A DNA stretch of 17,944 bases. Origin: Desulfobacterales bacterium. GTDB taxonomy: Bacteria > Desulfobacterota > Desulfobacteria > Desulfobacterales > UBA2174_A. Below, in pieces: positions 1 to 8,616 of the stretch. The stretch's first letter is position 1, and each line of letters starts with the position of its first letter. A program made the translations under genes and the position numbers. Below the pieces are notes generated by a model, which worked only from the letters and a program-made list of their open reading frames with translations, was not told the origin of the DNA and did no database searches. The DNA lies in NCBI GenBank assembly GCA_025454075.1, contig JALOPD010000109.1, positions 1-17,944 on the forward strand, given 5' to 3'.

Positions 1-761
1 ACCGGCACGCCGACGACCGTGAAGAAGTGCACGGTCAACCCCTCGGCCAGGATCACCATCAGGGCCGAGAAAGGGTCCAGCCGCACCAGCCTGCTGCCCA
101 CCGTCTCCATCACCTTCCGGCTGTAGGTCAGCACCCCGGAGCCGATGCTCAGCCCGCCGATCAGGGCGGCCTGAAAAACCGTCAGCATCCCGGCCCCGAC
201 GAACACCGCCGTCGTGTTGGCGACGTTGTTGGCGCCCAGCGTGTAGGAGGCATAGGAGCCGGCAACGATCAGGGCCGCCCGCAGCAGGATGTCGGCGCGG
301 ATGACGCTCACCGGCAGCCGGTTGTAGACGTACGCAAAGAGCTTGTACAAGACCGCGCACACGGCCACGGCGCCGATCGGGGTCCCGAACCAGCAGACCA
401 CCACCTTGCCCAGGCCGGCCAGGTTTACCTCCTGGTTCAAAAACCCGATCCCCAGGATGGCCCCCACCGCCGCTTGCGAAGTCGACACCGGCAGGCCGAG
501 CACCGTCATGAGGGTCACCGTGACGGCGGCGGCGATCGTGATCACCACGGCCTGGTCCAGGTCGATCGGCGTCAGCCCCGCCAGGGTCTCGATGCCGGCC
601 CGCCCCTCCAGCAGCGCCCCGATCAACACGAAGGACGCGCACAGGACGGCGGCCGTCCAGAACCGCACCATGCGCGAGGCCACCGCCGAGCCGAAGCAGT
701 TCGACGCGTCGTTGGACCCCAGGGACCAGCCCATGAAAACCCCGCCCAGCAGCGGCAACAT
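1..761 (-). CDS. PiT-family inorganic phosphate permease (partial, C-terminus outside window)
   Basis: An inner-membrane low-affinity inorganic phosphate transporter of the PiT family. It reads leftwards from ATG at 761 and runs off the window edge, with about 253 residues visible. The duplicated PiT signature is seen twice: GSNDASNCFG near residue 15 and GANNVANTTAVF about 160 residues later. PVSTSQA, another conserved PiT element, lies between them. Several hydrophobic segments surround the motifs. In the second signature an Asn replaces the usual Asp (GANN for GAND). The start codon shares its A with the TGA stop of the upstream DUF47 gene (TGATG), so translational coupling is likely. DUF47 proteins are regularly paired with PiT transporters, which supports the call. 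Substrate (phosphate, possibly sulfate in some relatives) is inferred from family. Confidence 0.93.
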   Translation of the reverse strand, partial: MLPLLGGVFMGWSLGSNDASNCFGSAVASRMVRFWTAAVLCASFVLIGALLEGRAGIETLAGLTPIDLDQAVVITIAAAVTVTLMTVLGLPVSTSQAAVGAILGIGFLNQEVNLAGLGKVVVCWFGTPIGAVAVCAVLYKLFAYVYNRLPVSVIRADILLRAALIVAGSYASYTLGANNVANTTAVFVGAGMLTVFQAALIGGLSIGSGVLTYSRKVMETVGSRLVRLDPFSALMVILAEGLTVHFFTVVGVP

Positions 762-1411
762 CAGACCCGCCTCTTCAACGTGATGATGTTCACCCGTTTG
801 GAGACCCGGTCGGCCTGGTCCGAGATCTCCCCCAGCGCGATGACCACCTCCTTCAGCTGCAGCTGGTCGACCTTGTCCAGGTCGGAGTCGAACACCTTGA
901 TCATCAGGCTGCGCTCGATGTGGTCGCAGTGGCTCTCGTTGCGGTCGATCGTCGCCATCAGCGCCCGGATGCCCTGGCGGTTCTTCATCATCAGGTCGAT
1001 CTGCTTGATCATCAGCTCGCAGCTCTCCACCGAGATGCGGATCAGGTCCTTCACGTCCAGCTTGATGAACTCGGGCAGCGTGATCTTCTGCGCGCGGATC
1101 AGGTGCAGGACCAGCTCGAAGATCCGGGGGATGATCTCCACCTGCTCGATGAGGTTCATGATGTCCTCGCGGGACTCGGGGATCAGCGCCCGGCTGTACA
1201 TGAGCAGATTGATCTCGTCGCGGATCTCGTCGGCCTTGGACTCGAATTTGTGGGTCTGCTCGATCAGAAACCCGAACTCCCCGCACAGGCCCTCGTCCAG
1301 GCAGGTGTCCATCGCCTTGACGAAATGCTCCTGGGTCCGGGTCAGGTTCTCCAGGTATTGGTCGACGAGCGCTTCGAGCTGCCGCTCTTTTTTGAAAAGG
1401 AAGTCGAACAT
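761..1411 (-). CDS. DUF47 / PhoU-like PiT accessory protein
   Basis: A 216-residue soluble, all-helical, charged protein of the DUF47 (TIGR00153-like) family, distantly related to PhoU. Family members are thought to modulate the neighbouring PiT phosphate permease; the mechanism is not visible here. The N-terminus MFDFLFKKERQLEAL and the helix-rich body with many Glu, Asp and Arg residues are typical, and the length matches the family. No membrane segment or signal peptide is seen. A GGAG Shine-Dalgarno sequence lies about 8 nt before the ATG. The stop overlaps the permease start by one base. The gene lies 52 bp downstream of the transketolase stop with no terminator between, so it may be read from the upstream operon as well. 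Confidence 0.92.
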   Translation of the reverse strand: MFDFLFKKERQLEALVDQYLENLTRTQEHFVKAMDTCLDEGLCGEFGFLIEQTHKFESKADEIRDEINLLMYSRALIPESREDIMNLIEQVEIIPRIFELVLHLIRAQKITLPEFIKLDVKDLIRISVESCELMIKQIDLMMKNRQGIRALMATIDRNESHCDHIERSLMIKVFDSDLDKVDQLQLKEVVIALGEISDQADRVSKRVNIITLKRRV

Positions 1412-1463
1412 CGCGATCTCCGACGCGTGTCGTGCCGAAACTCGTTGTGGCTGAGAACCACCG

Positions 1464-3479
1464 TCAATCGGGCCGCCGGCCCAGGACCCTCAACGCGGCC
1501 TCCACCACGCGCTCGGCGGTGAACCCGAACTTCTCCATGACGGTCCCGCCGGGGGCCGAGGCGCCGAAGCCCGTCATGCCGACCACCGTGCCCGAATCGC
1601 CGACATACCGCTCCCAGCCCATGGCGATCCCGGCTTCCACCGCGACCCGCGCCGCGACCGCGGGCGGCAGCACGGCGTCCCGGTAGTCGCGGGGCATCTC
1701 CTCGAAGAGCTCCCAGCTCGGCATGCTCACCACGCGCACGGCCACCCCTCTTTCGGACAGCACTTCCTGAGCCTTCAGCGCCAGCTGGACCTCCGAGCCG
1801 GTCGCGATCAGGAGGACCTGCGGATCAACGGCGTCCGAGAGCACGTAGGCCCCCTTGGCGAGGCTGTCGGCCGGGGGCAGCTTCCGCCGGTCGAGCACCG
1901 GCAGGTTCTGGCGGCTCAGGATCAGCGCGACCGGGCCATCTCCGCTCTGCAGCGCCGTGCGCCAGGCCGCCGCGGTCTCGGTGGCGTCCGCCGGCCGGAT
2001 GACGGTCAGGCCCGGGATCGCCCGCAGGGCGGCCAAGTGCTCCACCGGTTGGTGGGTCGGGCCGTCCTCGCCCACGGCGATGCTGTCGTGGGTGAAGATG
2101 TAGATGACCGGGAGCTTCATCAGCGCCGCCAGCCGGATCGAAGGGCGCATGTAGTCGGCAAACACCAGAAAGGTCCCGCCGTAGGGACGCACGCCCCCGT
2201 GCAGGGCCAGGCCCGAGAGGATCGCTCCCATGGCGTGCTCCCGCACCCCGAAGCGCAGGTAGCGCCCGTCCCAGGCCCCTTTTTGGAAATCGTGCGCGCC
2301 CTGGATGGCCGTATTGTTGGAGGGGGTGAGGTCCGCCGAGCCGCCCACCAACGTCGGCAGCCGGGGGGCCACCGCGTTCAGCGACCGGCCGAAGGCCGCC
2401 CGGGTGGCGATGGGCTTGCCGTCGGCGAAGCCCGGCAGGTCCGCGTCCCAGCCCGACGGCAGGCTGCGGTCCATGGCCCGGCGCCACTCCTCCGCCCGCT
2501 CGGGGGATTCTTGGGCCCACGCGGCGAATGTCTTCCGCCAGGCGGCCTCGGCCTTCGCGCCCCGCTCGACGCAGCGGCGGAAACGCCGCAGCGCCTCCTC
2601 GGGGATGAAAAACGACGCCTCCGGCGAAAACCCCAGCCGCGCCTTGGTCAGGCGGGCCTCGTCCGCGCCCAGCGGCGCGCCGTGGGCCTCGTGGGAATCC
2701 TGCTTGTTAGGGCTGCCGTAGCCGATGTGGGTGCGGCAGACGATCAGCGAGGGCTTGGCGGTCTCCGCCCGGGCGTCCACGAATGCCTGCCGGATGGCCT
2801 CTATGTCGTTTCCGTCCTTGACCCGCAACACCTGCCAGCCGTAGGCCTTGAACCGCTGGGGCACATTTTCCGTGAACGACAGCTCGGTGCCGCCGTCGAT
2901 GGTCACGTGGTTGTCGTCGTAGAGGCCGATCAGCCGCCCCAGGCCGAGATGCCCGGCGAGCGAAGCCGCCTCCGAGGAGACGCCTTCCATGAGGTCGCCG
3001 TCGCCGCAGAAGACGTAGGTGAAATGGTCGACGATCTTCCGGCGGCCGCGGTTGAAGCGCGCCGCCAGGTGCCGCTCGGCGATCGCCATGCCGACGGCGT
3101 TGCCGATGCCCTGGCCGAGGGGGCCGGTCGTGGTCTCCACCCCGGCGGTGTGCCGGTATTCGGGGTGCCCGGGGGTTTGGCTGCCCCACTGCCGGAAGCG
3201 CTTGATCTCATCCAGGGCAAGGTCGTAGCCGCACAGGTGCAGCAGGCTGTAGAGCAGGGCGGAGGCATGGCCGCCCGACAGCACGAAGCGGTCCCGGTTC
3301 GGCCAGCCCGGGTTTTGCGGGTGGTGCTTGAGCACGCGGGTAAACAGCACGTAGGCGGCGGGCGCCAGCCCCATGGGGGCCCCGGGGTGGCCGGATTTCG
3401 CCGCTTCGACGGCGTCCACGGCCAGGGTGCGGATCGTGTTGATGCACAGCTCATCGATCGACGGCTGGGTCTTGGCCAT
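1464..3479 (-). CDS. tkt: Transketolase
   Basis: Thiamine-diphosphate enzyme of the non-oxidative pentose phosphate pathway that moves two-carbon ketol units between sugar phosphates (EC 2.2.1.1), in the cytoplasm. It is 671 residues long, the normal full length. Visible landmarks are [12 protein letters not shown] (residues 29-40), the ThDP/metal motif GDGDLMEG (159-166), the metal ligand region [10 protein letters not shown] (187-196), the pyrimidine-domain segment [10 protein letters not shown] containing the catalytic Glu, and [13 protein letters not shown]. The C-terminal domain is present. Start ATG 3479 is preceded by AAAGGAG at good spacing. It lies downstream of alanine dehydrogenase on the same strand, separated by about 134 bp holding an inverted repeat. 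No missing catalytic residue was noticed. In an anaerobe lacking a complete oxidative branch it would mainly supply pentoses and erythrose 4-phosphate (inference). Confidence 0.97.
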   Translation of the reverse strand: MAKTQPSIDELCINTIRTLAVDAVEAAKSGHPGAPMGLAPAAYVLFTRVLKHHPQNPGWPNRDRFVLSGGHASALLYSLLHLCGYDLALDEIKRFRQWGSQTPGHPEYRHTAGVETTTGPLGQGIGNAVGMAIAERHLAARFNRGRRKIVDHFTYVFCGDGDLMEGVSSEAASLAGHLGLGRLIGLYDDNHVTIDGGTELSFTENVPQRFKAYGWQVLRVKDGNDIEAIRQAFVDARAETAKPSLIVCRTHIGYGSPNKQDSHEAHGAPLGADEARLTKARLGFSPEASFFIPEEALRRFRRCVERGAKAEAAWRKTFAAWAQESPERAEEWRRAMDRSLPSGWDADLPGFADGKPIATRAAFGRSLNAVAPRLPTLVGGSADLTPSNNTAIQGAHDFQKGAWDGRYLRFGVREHAMGAILSGLALHGGVRPYGGTFLVFADYMRPSIRLAALMKLPVIYIFTHDSIAVGEDGPTHQPVEHLAALRAIPGLTVIRPADATETAAAWRTALQSGDGPVALILSRQNLPVLDRRKLPPADSLAKGAYVLSDAVDPQVLLIATGSEVQLALKAQEVLSERGVAVRVVSMPSWELFEEMPRDYRDAVLPPAVAARVAVEAGIAMGWERYVGDSGTVVGMTGFGASAPGGTVMEKFGFTAERVVEAALRVLGRRPD

Positions 3480-3526
3480 TCGGGAAGTCTCCTTTCGGCA
3501 GAAAAGAAGTGATACCGAAAACCGCG

Positions 3527-3566
3527 AAACCGAAAACAGGACCTAACGTTTTTCTGTTTCCGGTTT
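3527..3566 (-). promoter_or_regulatory. Inverted repeat / hairpin between ald and tkt
   Basis: Arms at 3527-3539 (AAACCGAAAACAG) and 3554-3566 (CTGTTTCCGGTTT) with a 14-nt loop. In RNA made from the minus strand, the direction of the flanking genes, all 13 positions pair, one as G-U. There is no run of U after the stem, so it is not a standard intrinsic terminator. An attenuator, RNA-stability element or small repeat is possible. A direct repeat of TTTTCTGTTT lies at 3550-3559 and 3572-3581. Confidence 0.5.
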
Positions 3567-3613
3567 GACGGTTTTCTGTTTAACCGGCTGCTGTTGCGCG
3601 AGCCGTTGGCCCA

Positions 3614-4744
3614 TCACTTGCGCCGCTTCGCCCCCAGCACCTTTTCGATCGGCGTGTATTTCAGGCCGAAGGCCTCGGCGACCCCGGCGAAGGTCACTTT
3701 GCCGTCGATGACGTTGATGCCCTGGGCGATCTCCGGGTTGTCGAGGGCCGCGCGGCGGACGCCCTTTTCGGCGATCTCGATCGCGTAGGGCAGGGTCGCG
3801 TTGGTCAGCGCGATGGTGGAGGTCATCGACACCGCGCCGGGCATGTTGGCGACGCAGTAGTGGATGATCCCGTCCACCTCGTAGATCGGGTCGTCGTGGG
3901 TGGTGGGCCGGGCCGTCTCGATGCAGCCGCCCTGGTCGATGGCCACGTCCACGATCACGGTGCCCTTCTTCATGAGCTTGAGCATGTCGCGGGTCACCAG
4001 CCGGGGCGCCGTGGCGCCGGGGATCAGCACCGCCCCCACCACCAGGTCCGCCTCCTGGAGGTAGCGCCGGATGTTGGCCGGGCTGGATGCGATCGGAAAG
4101 CAGTTCGGCGGCATCACGTCGCTGAGATATCGCAGCCGCTCCAGGTTGGTGTCGAGCAGGTACACCTTGGCGCCCAAGCCGCAGGCGATCTTGGCGGCGT
4201 TCACCCCGACCACCCCGCCGCCGAGGATCAGCACCGTGCCGGAATCCACCCCCGGCACCCCGCCCAGCAGCTTGCCTTTGCCGCCGAAGGTCTTCTCGAG
4301 GTATTTGGCGCCCTCGTGCACGGCCATCTTGCCGGCGACCTCGCTCATCGGGGTCAGCAGCGGCAGCGACCCGTTGGCCTTCTTGACGGTCTCGTAGGCG
4401 ACGGCGGTGCAGCCGGATCGGATGATGGCCCGCGTCAGTTCCTTGGAGGCCGCGAAGTGGAAATAGGTGAACACCACCTGCCCCTTGCGGATCAGCGGGT
4501 ATTCCTTCGCCAGCGGCTCCTTGACCTTCATGACCATGGCGCACCCGGCGTAGATTGCCTTCGGGGAGGCCAGGATCTTCGCCCCGGCCTTCTCGTACTG
4601 TGGATCGGCGAAACCGGAACCCTCGCCGGCGCGGGTCTCCACGCACACCGTGTGGCCCCGCCCCACCAGCTGCTCCACCCCGGCCGGCGTCATGGCGACC
4701 CGGCTTTCCTTGGTCTTGATCTCCTTCAGTATCCCGATGATCAT
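3614..4744 (-). CDS. ald: Alanine dehydrogenase
   Basis: NAD-dependent L-alanine dehydrogenase (EC 1.4.1.1), interconverting alanine and pyruvate plus ammonia. The chosen start is ATG 4744 ([20 protein letters not shown]): it sits directly behind AAGGAGGAG and matches the family N-terminus; an upstream in-frame ATG at 4768 would add eight residues and cover that Shine-Dalgarno sequence. This gives 376 residues, close to the usual length. Catalytic and substrate residues expected in the family are present: Arg15, Lys75 in MKVKEP, His96 in YFHFA and Asp270 in DVAIDQGG. The NAD-binding Rossmann motif GGGVVG is at about 175-180. The conserved block [16 protein letters not shown] (295-310) is intact. 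It lies downstream of citrate synthase and upstream of transketolase on the same strand. Confidence 0.97.
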   Translation of the reverse strand: MIIGILKEIKTKESRVAMTPAGVEQLVGRGHTVCVETRAGEGSGFADPQYEKAGAKILASPKAIYAGCAMVMKVKEPLAKEYPLIRKGQVVFTYFHFAASKELTRAIIRSGCTAVAYETVKKANGSLPLLTPMSEVAGKMAVHEGAKYLEKTFGGKGKLLGGVPGVDSGTVLILGGGVVGVNAAKIACGLGAKVYLLDTNLERLRYLSDVMPPNCFPIASSPANIRRYLQEADLVVGAVLIPGATAPRLVTRDMLKLMKKGTVIVDVAIDQGGCIETARPTTHDDPIYEVDGIIHYCVANMPGAVSMTSTIALTNATLPYAIEIAEKGVRRAALDNPEIAQGINVIDGKVTFAGVAEAFGLKYTPIEKVLGAKRRK

Positions 4745-4777
4745 GATCTCCTCCTTCCTTAGAGGCAACCGTCAGGA

Positions 4778-4801
4778 CTGAGCCGCCGTCGGGCGGCTCA
4801 G
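4778..4801 (-). terminator. Perfect 10-bp hairpin at the end of gltA (no U-tract)
   Basis: CTGAGCCGCC (4778-4787), a four-base loop, and GGCGGCTCAG (4792-4801) pair perfectly. The citrate synthase stop codon (4798-4800) lies inside the stem. No U-run follows in the minus direction, so efficient intrinsic termination is doubtful. A partial terminator or a 3'-end stabiliser between gltA and ald is more likely. Confidence 0.55.
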
Positions 4802-6075
4802 CGTTCCTCGATGGGCACGTAGGGCCGCTCCGCAGGCCCGGTGTACAGCTGCCGCGGCCGGCAGAGCTTCCAGTCCGGGTCGTCCATGCCCTCCTTCCAC
4901 TGGGCGATCCAGCCCGGCAGCCGCCCGATGGCGAACAGCACCGTGAACATGTTGGTGGGGATGCCGATCGCCCGCAAGGCGATGCCGCTGTAAAAATCGA
5001 CGTTCGGGTACAGGTGGTGCTCGATGAAATAGTCGTCCTTCAAGGCGATTTCCTCGAGCTCCAGGGCCAGCTCCAGCAGCGGGTCGGACAGACGAAGCTT
5101 CTCGAGCAGGAGGTGGACCATGCGCTTCATGATCCTGGCCCGCGGGTCGTAGGTCTTGTAGACCCGGTGCCCGAACCCCATCAGCCGGTAGGGGTCCTTC
5201 CGGTCCTTGGCCCGGGCGACCGCCCGGCCGAGGTTCTTCTTCGCCGCGATGTCCTGCAGCATTTCGATCACGGCCTGGTTGGCCCCGCCGTGCAGCGGCC
5301 CCCACAGCGCCGCGATGCCGGCGGAGATCGCCGCGTACAGGTTCACCCGGGCGCTGCCCACCACGCGCACGGCGGCGGTCGAACAGTTCTGCTCGTGGTC
5401 GGCGTGCAGGATCAAAAACACGTTCAGGGCCTTGACCACGTCGGGGTCCAGTTCGTAGGGTTTCACCGGCGAGTCGAACATCATGTTGAGAAAATTGGCG
5501 CAGTAGGTCAGGTCCGGCCGGGGGTAGACCACCGTGTGCCCCCGCGAGATCTTGTAGGACATGGCCGCCATGGTGCGCACCTTGGAGAGCAGGCGCGTGA
5601 CCGTGATGTTGATCTCCTCCTCCAGGTTCTGGAGTTCGGGGTAGAAGCTGCGCAGGGCGTTCACCATCGCCGAGAGAATGCCCATGGGGTGGGAGGACCG
5701 GGGGAAGTTCTGGTAGAAGATCTTCATGTCCTCGTGGACGAGGGAGTTGTCGTTCAGCAGGACCGAAAACCGCGTCTGCTCCTTCTGGGTGGGGAGCACG
5801 CCGTTGATGAGCAGGTAGGCGGTCTCCTTGAAGGTGGAGCGCTCGGCCAGCTGCTCCACCGGGATGCCGCGGTAGCGCAGGATGCCGCGCTCGCCGTCCA
5901 CGAACGTGATGGCGCTGCGGCAGCTGCCGGTGTTGGCAAAGCCCGGGTCCAGGGTGATGAGCCCGGTGTCCTGCCGCAGCCGGGAGACATCGATGGCCTT
6001 CTCCCCCTGCGACCCCTCGACCAGCGGCAGCTGGAACTCCTTGCCCGCGTAAAGAAGCGTTGCGTATTCGGCCAT
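4798..6075 (-). CDS. gltA: Citrate synthase (hexameric, type I-like)
   Basis: Condenses acetyl-CoA and oxaloacetate to citrate (Si-citrate synthase fold), the entry step of the TCA cycle. It is 425 residues long, like gamma/deltaproteobacterial GltA proteins. The catalytic triad is visible and spaced as in the E. coli enzyme: His262 in LHGGANQAV, His303 in [14 protein letters not shown] and Asp360 in NVDFYSG. The N-terminal beta-rich segment typical of the larger bacterial form is present (residues 1-60). The ATG at 6075 has only a weak Shine-Dalgarno sequence (AGAGG). A sigma-70-like promoter is found 45-75 bp upstream. It is the first gene of the leftward group gltA-ald-tkt. A methylcitrate synthase activity cannot be excluded from sequence alone, but no propionate-pathway gene is adjacent. 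Confidence 0.95.
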   Translation of the reverse strand: MAEYATLLYAGKEFQLPLVEGSQGEKAIDVSRLRQDTGLITLDPGFANTGSCRSAITFVDGERGILRYRGIPVEQLAERSTFKETAYLLINGVLPTQKEQTRFSVLLNDNSLVHEDMKIFYQNFPRSSHPMGILSAMVNALRSFYPELQNLEEEINITVTRLLSKVRTMAAMSYKISRGHTVVYPRPDLTYCANFLNMMFDSPVKPYELDPDVVKALNVFLILHADHEQNCSTAAVRVVGSARVNLYAAISAGIAALWGPLHGGANQAVIEMLQDIAAKKNLGRAVARAKDRKDPYRLMGFGHRVYKTYDPRARIMKRMVHLLLEKLRLSDPLLELALELEEIALKDDYFIEHHLYPNVDFYSGIALRAIGIPTNMFTVLFAIGRLPGWIAQWKEGMDDPDWKLCRPRQLYTGPAERPYVPIEER

Positions 6076-6119
6076 GGATGCCTCTGCGGTTTAAAAGAAA
6101 GCGGAGCCGTTACGGGAGT

Positions 6120-6149
6120 CCTATACACCAACCTTCAGGCGCCGGTCAA
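6120..6149 (-). promoter_or_regulatory. Sigma-70-like promoter for gltA
   Basis: On the minus strand TTGACC (6144-6149, 5 of 6 to consensus) is followed after 18 bp by TATAGG (6120-6125, 4 of 6). The predicted RNA start near 6113 is about 38 nt before the gltA ATG. It lies in the 146-bp divergent gap between gltA and the next plus-strand gene. Matched by eye only. Confidence 0.45.
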
Positions 6150-6221
6150 TTTACTTGCGCAGGCGGTTGTGTTAGACAGAAACGCGATCGGACACCCCCC
6201 CAAACCGAGAGGAGGCCGGCG

Positions 6222-7019
6222 ATGGCGTTCAAGGAGAACCTGCTGCAAAAAATCCGCGTCGACCAGCTGGCCGCCCAGGTCCTCGCCAGCATCGGGGCCG
6301 AGGGCACCGAGGCCAGGCTCGACAAAAATGCCATGCGCCAGCTCCTGGCGCTGAGCCCCTATGTCCACCGCCGGGAACGGGACCTCGACCTCTATGTCGA
6401 GGAGGCCGACGCCCCCGCGAAGAAAATCCTCGTCCTCGACGGTGAGCTGCCCCTCTACCGGACGACCGTTGCGGATGTCGTCCTGCGCAAGAGCCCCGAG
6501 GTCGGCGAGATGGTCAACCTCCGCAACATCGTCAAGATCCTCAGGGACTCCGACGTCAAGATCAGCCGCAAGGCGGAATCGCTGAAAGCCGTCCAGGCCG
6601 AGTGCATCGCCCAACTCGACCTGTCCTTCAGCGCCGAGGACATCAACGACATCCGCCGGGACGGCATCGCCTCGCTGGAAAGCAGCTATGCGGACGGGGT
6701 GAACGAGGCCCTGCTGCTGTTCGCCGAGCTGCTGGGCTATCGCCCGGTCCCCAAACCGTTCAGCGTGCCCCACTGCACGATTTACGCCGCCGTCTACCGC
6801 AAGGACAGCGGCGAGACCGTCGTGGGGCCGGCGGTCCTGTTCAATCTCATGCGCAACGATCTGAAGCTGGCCGAGGAGACGTTCGGGGCCTTCGAGAAGG
6901 AAAAGGTCGAGCGCTTCCACGCCATCGCCGCCGGCAAGGAGAAGACCGCCGTTCAAGGGGCCGCCGTGTTCGAGCACCTCCAGAAAGCCGTCCTGAGCTC
7001 GCGCACGAAGGGCAATTGA
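6222..7019 (+). CDS. Conserved uncharacterised protein (265 aa)
   Basis: I do not recognise a function. The product begins MAFKENLLQKIRVDQLA and is soluble, with no signal peptide and no membrane segment. It is rich in charged helical stretches and has only two cysteines (in AECIAQLD and PHCTIYA). The region around residues 55-85 (RERDLDLYVEEAD, KKILVLDGELPLY) looks like alternating beta strands; the C-terminal half contains a likely helical block (DGVNEALLLFAELLGY). The start at 6222 is well supported by GAGAGGAGG about 7 nt upstream. I recall similar hypothetical proteins in sulfate-reducing bacteria, without assigned role. It is transcribed away from gltA and ends 109 bp before the histidine kinase, so it may be the first gene of that group or stand alone. 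Confidence 0.85.
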   Translation: MAFKENLLQKIRVDQLAAQVLASIGAEGTEARLDKNAMRQLLALSPYVHRRERDLDLYVEEADAPAKKILVLDGELPLYRTTVADVVLRKSPEVGEMVNLRNIVKILRDSDVKISRKAESLKAVQAECIAQLDLSFSAEDINDIRRDGIASLESSYADGVNEALLLFAELLGYRPVPKPFSVPHCTIYAAVYRKDSGETVVGPAVLFNLMRNDLKLAEETFGAFEKEKVERFHAIAAGKEKTAVQGAAVFEHLQKAVLSSRTKGN

Positions 7020-7068
7020 ATATGCCCGTTTCGAGGGGGAGGCGTTCCGCAAATCAAATAGGCCGAAT

Positions 7069-7102
7069 AGCACATCACGCAGAGGCGGAGCGGGGTGCCC
7101 GC
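7069..7102 (+). repeat. Dispersed 33-nt element, copy 1
   Basis: Positions 7069-7101 match 12423-12455 at 30 of 33 bases; weaker similarity extends about 20 bases upstream of both. Inside is a short hairpin, GCGG (7090-7093) with CCGC (7099-7102) around GGTGC. The other copy has TCGG/CCGA around AGTGC, a compensatory G-C to T-A change at the base pair. The copy lies 27 bp before the start codon of the histidine kinase gene. Confidence 0.6.
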
Positions 7103-7128
7103 CGCGGCGAGCCGCAACCAATTTCCCA

Positions 7129-8616
7129 ATGATCCGACTCAGCCTCAGAAACCGTGTCCTGCTGATCCTGGCCGGGTTCGTTCTGACCACCCTGTTCCTG
7201 GGACTGGTCCTGGTGTGGTACACCTTCCGCATGGAAGGGCTGCTGGCGTCCATCACCGAAAAACACCTCTTTGCCTCCCGCAACGCCGAGGCCCTGGAGG
7301 CCGCTCTCATGCAGCAGAAGGGGCTGGTGGCCTATCACCTTCTCGACGGCGACCCGGACTGGCTGCGCCGGCAGCAGGCCCTGGAGGGGGATTTCCTGGA
7401 CCGACTGGCCCGGGCCCGGGAGGCATCCGAGGATGCGGACCCGTTGCAGGCCCTGGAGCAGATCCGCGCCGATTTCGAGCAGTACGCCGCCAAGAAAGGG
7501 CGGGTGGTCGAACTCTACCGCAGCGGCGACACGGCGGCCGGCGCGGTCCTGCACCGCGAGGTGCACCGGCACTTCGACTCGCTGATCGAGCGCAGCGCGC
7601 GGTTCAAGCAGTTCCACACGGACCGGATCCTCGCCGCCGAGGCCTACAGCCACGAGCAGGCCCAGCGGCTGCGGCTCATCTCGTTGGCCGCCATTTTCAG
7701 CTCGGCGGGCCTGACCCTGCTGCTGGCCTTCGTCTTTGTCTACCAGATCCTGGAGCCGCTGCGCCGCCTGACGCTGGAGGCCTACCGCGCCGGGGTCCCG
7801 GCCCGGTCCGAAAACGAAGTCAAAGCGCTCAGCCGCGGGGTCCGTGTGCTCCTGCACAACGTCGACCACACCCAATCCGAGCTGGTCCGCAGCCGGGAGT
7901 CCCTGCTGCAGGCCGAAAAAATGGCCCTCGTCGGGAAGCTCGCCGCGGGCATGGCCCACAGCATCCGCAACCCTTTCACCTCGGTCAAGATGCGGATGTT
8001 CTCACTGGGGCGATCCCTCGACCTGGACGCCGCCCAGAAGGATGATTTCGACGTGATCGCGGCCGAAATCCGGCACATCGACACCATCGTCCAGAACTTC
8101 CTCGAGTTCTCGCGGCCGCCGAAGCTCCGGATGCTGCCCGTCGACCCGTCCGGCGTGGTGGATTCCGCCCTGCGGCTGCTGGAGCACCGGCTGAAGGCCT
8201 ACGGCGTGACCGTCGCGGTGGATCGCCCCGCGCCCCTGCCGCCGGTGGCCGCCGATGCCGAACAGCTCAAAGAGGTGCTGGTCAACCTCGTGGTGAACGC
8301 CTGCGAGGCCATGGCGCACGGGGGGACGATCACCATCGAGGAGCGGTCGGTCCCCTTCGGCACCCACGGCCGGGCCGCCCTCATACGGGTGCGCGACGAC
8401 GGCCCCGGCATCCCGCCCCATCTCGTCGAGAAGGTGTTCCAGCCGTTCTTCTCCACCAAGGAGCAGGGCACGGGGCTTGGCCTCAGCATCGCTCAGCGGA
8501 TCATCGGCGAGCACCACGGAAGCCTGGAGGTCGAGTCGATCGACGGGCAGGGGGCCGTTTTCACCATCACGCTTCCGGCCAAGGAGCCAGTCCATGAGCA
8601 CGATCCTGATCGTTGA
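7129..8616 (+). CDS. Membrane sensor histidine kinase (NtrB/ZraS-like)
   Basis: A 495-residue two-TM sensor kinase. TM1 lies at about 8-31, a periplasmic helical sensor of about 150 residues follows, TM2 lies at about 183-208, then a HAMP-like linker (EPLRRLTLEAYRAG). The dimerisation/H-box is GKLAAGMAHSIRNPFTSVKM with phospho-His277. The ATP domain shows an N-box (NLVVNACEAM), G1 (DDGPGIP), F-box (VFQPFFSTK) and G2 (GTGLGLSIA). The residue after His277 is Ser rather than the usual acidic residue. The ATG at 7129 lacks a clear Shine-Dalgarno sequence, but no other in-frame start lies close upstream and TM1 begins directly after it. The 3' end overlaps the response regulator gene by 23 bp, making that regulator its evident partner. 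The signal sensed cannot be told from sequence. Confidence 0.93.
   Translation: MIRLSLRNRVLLILAGFVLTTLFLGLVLVWYTFRMEGLLASITEKHLFASRNAEALEAALMQQKGLVAYHLLDGDPDWLRRQQALEGDFLDRLARAREASEDADPLQALEQIRADFEQYAAKKGRVVELYRSGDTAAGAVLHREVHRHFDSLIERSARFKQFHTDRILAAEAYSHEQAQRLRLISLAAIFSSAGLTLLLAFVFVYQILEPLRRLTLEAYRAGVPARSENEVKALSRGVRVLLHNVDHTQSELVRSRESLLQAEKMALVGKLAAGMAHSIRNPFTSVKMRMFSLGRSLDLDAAQKDDFDVIAAEIRHIDTIVQNFLEFSRPPKLRMLPVDPSGVVDSALRLLEHRLKAYGVTVAVDRPAPLPPVAADAEQLKEVLVNLVVNACEAMAHGGTITIEERSVPFGTHGRAALIRVRDDGPGIPPHLVEKVFQPFFSTKEQGTGLGLSIAQRIIGEHHGSLEVESIDGQGAVFTITLPAKEPVHEHDPDR

Noticed and set aside
6080..6088. CGCAGAGGC on the minus strand before gltA, resembling part of the 33-nt element
   Set aside because: Only nine bases match and the hairpin part is absent, so chance is likely.
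6144..6160. GG...GC sigma-54-like match upstream of the 265-residue protein
   Set aside because: GG and GC are 11 rather than 10 bases apart and the rest of the consensus is poor.
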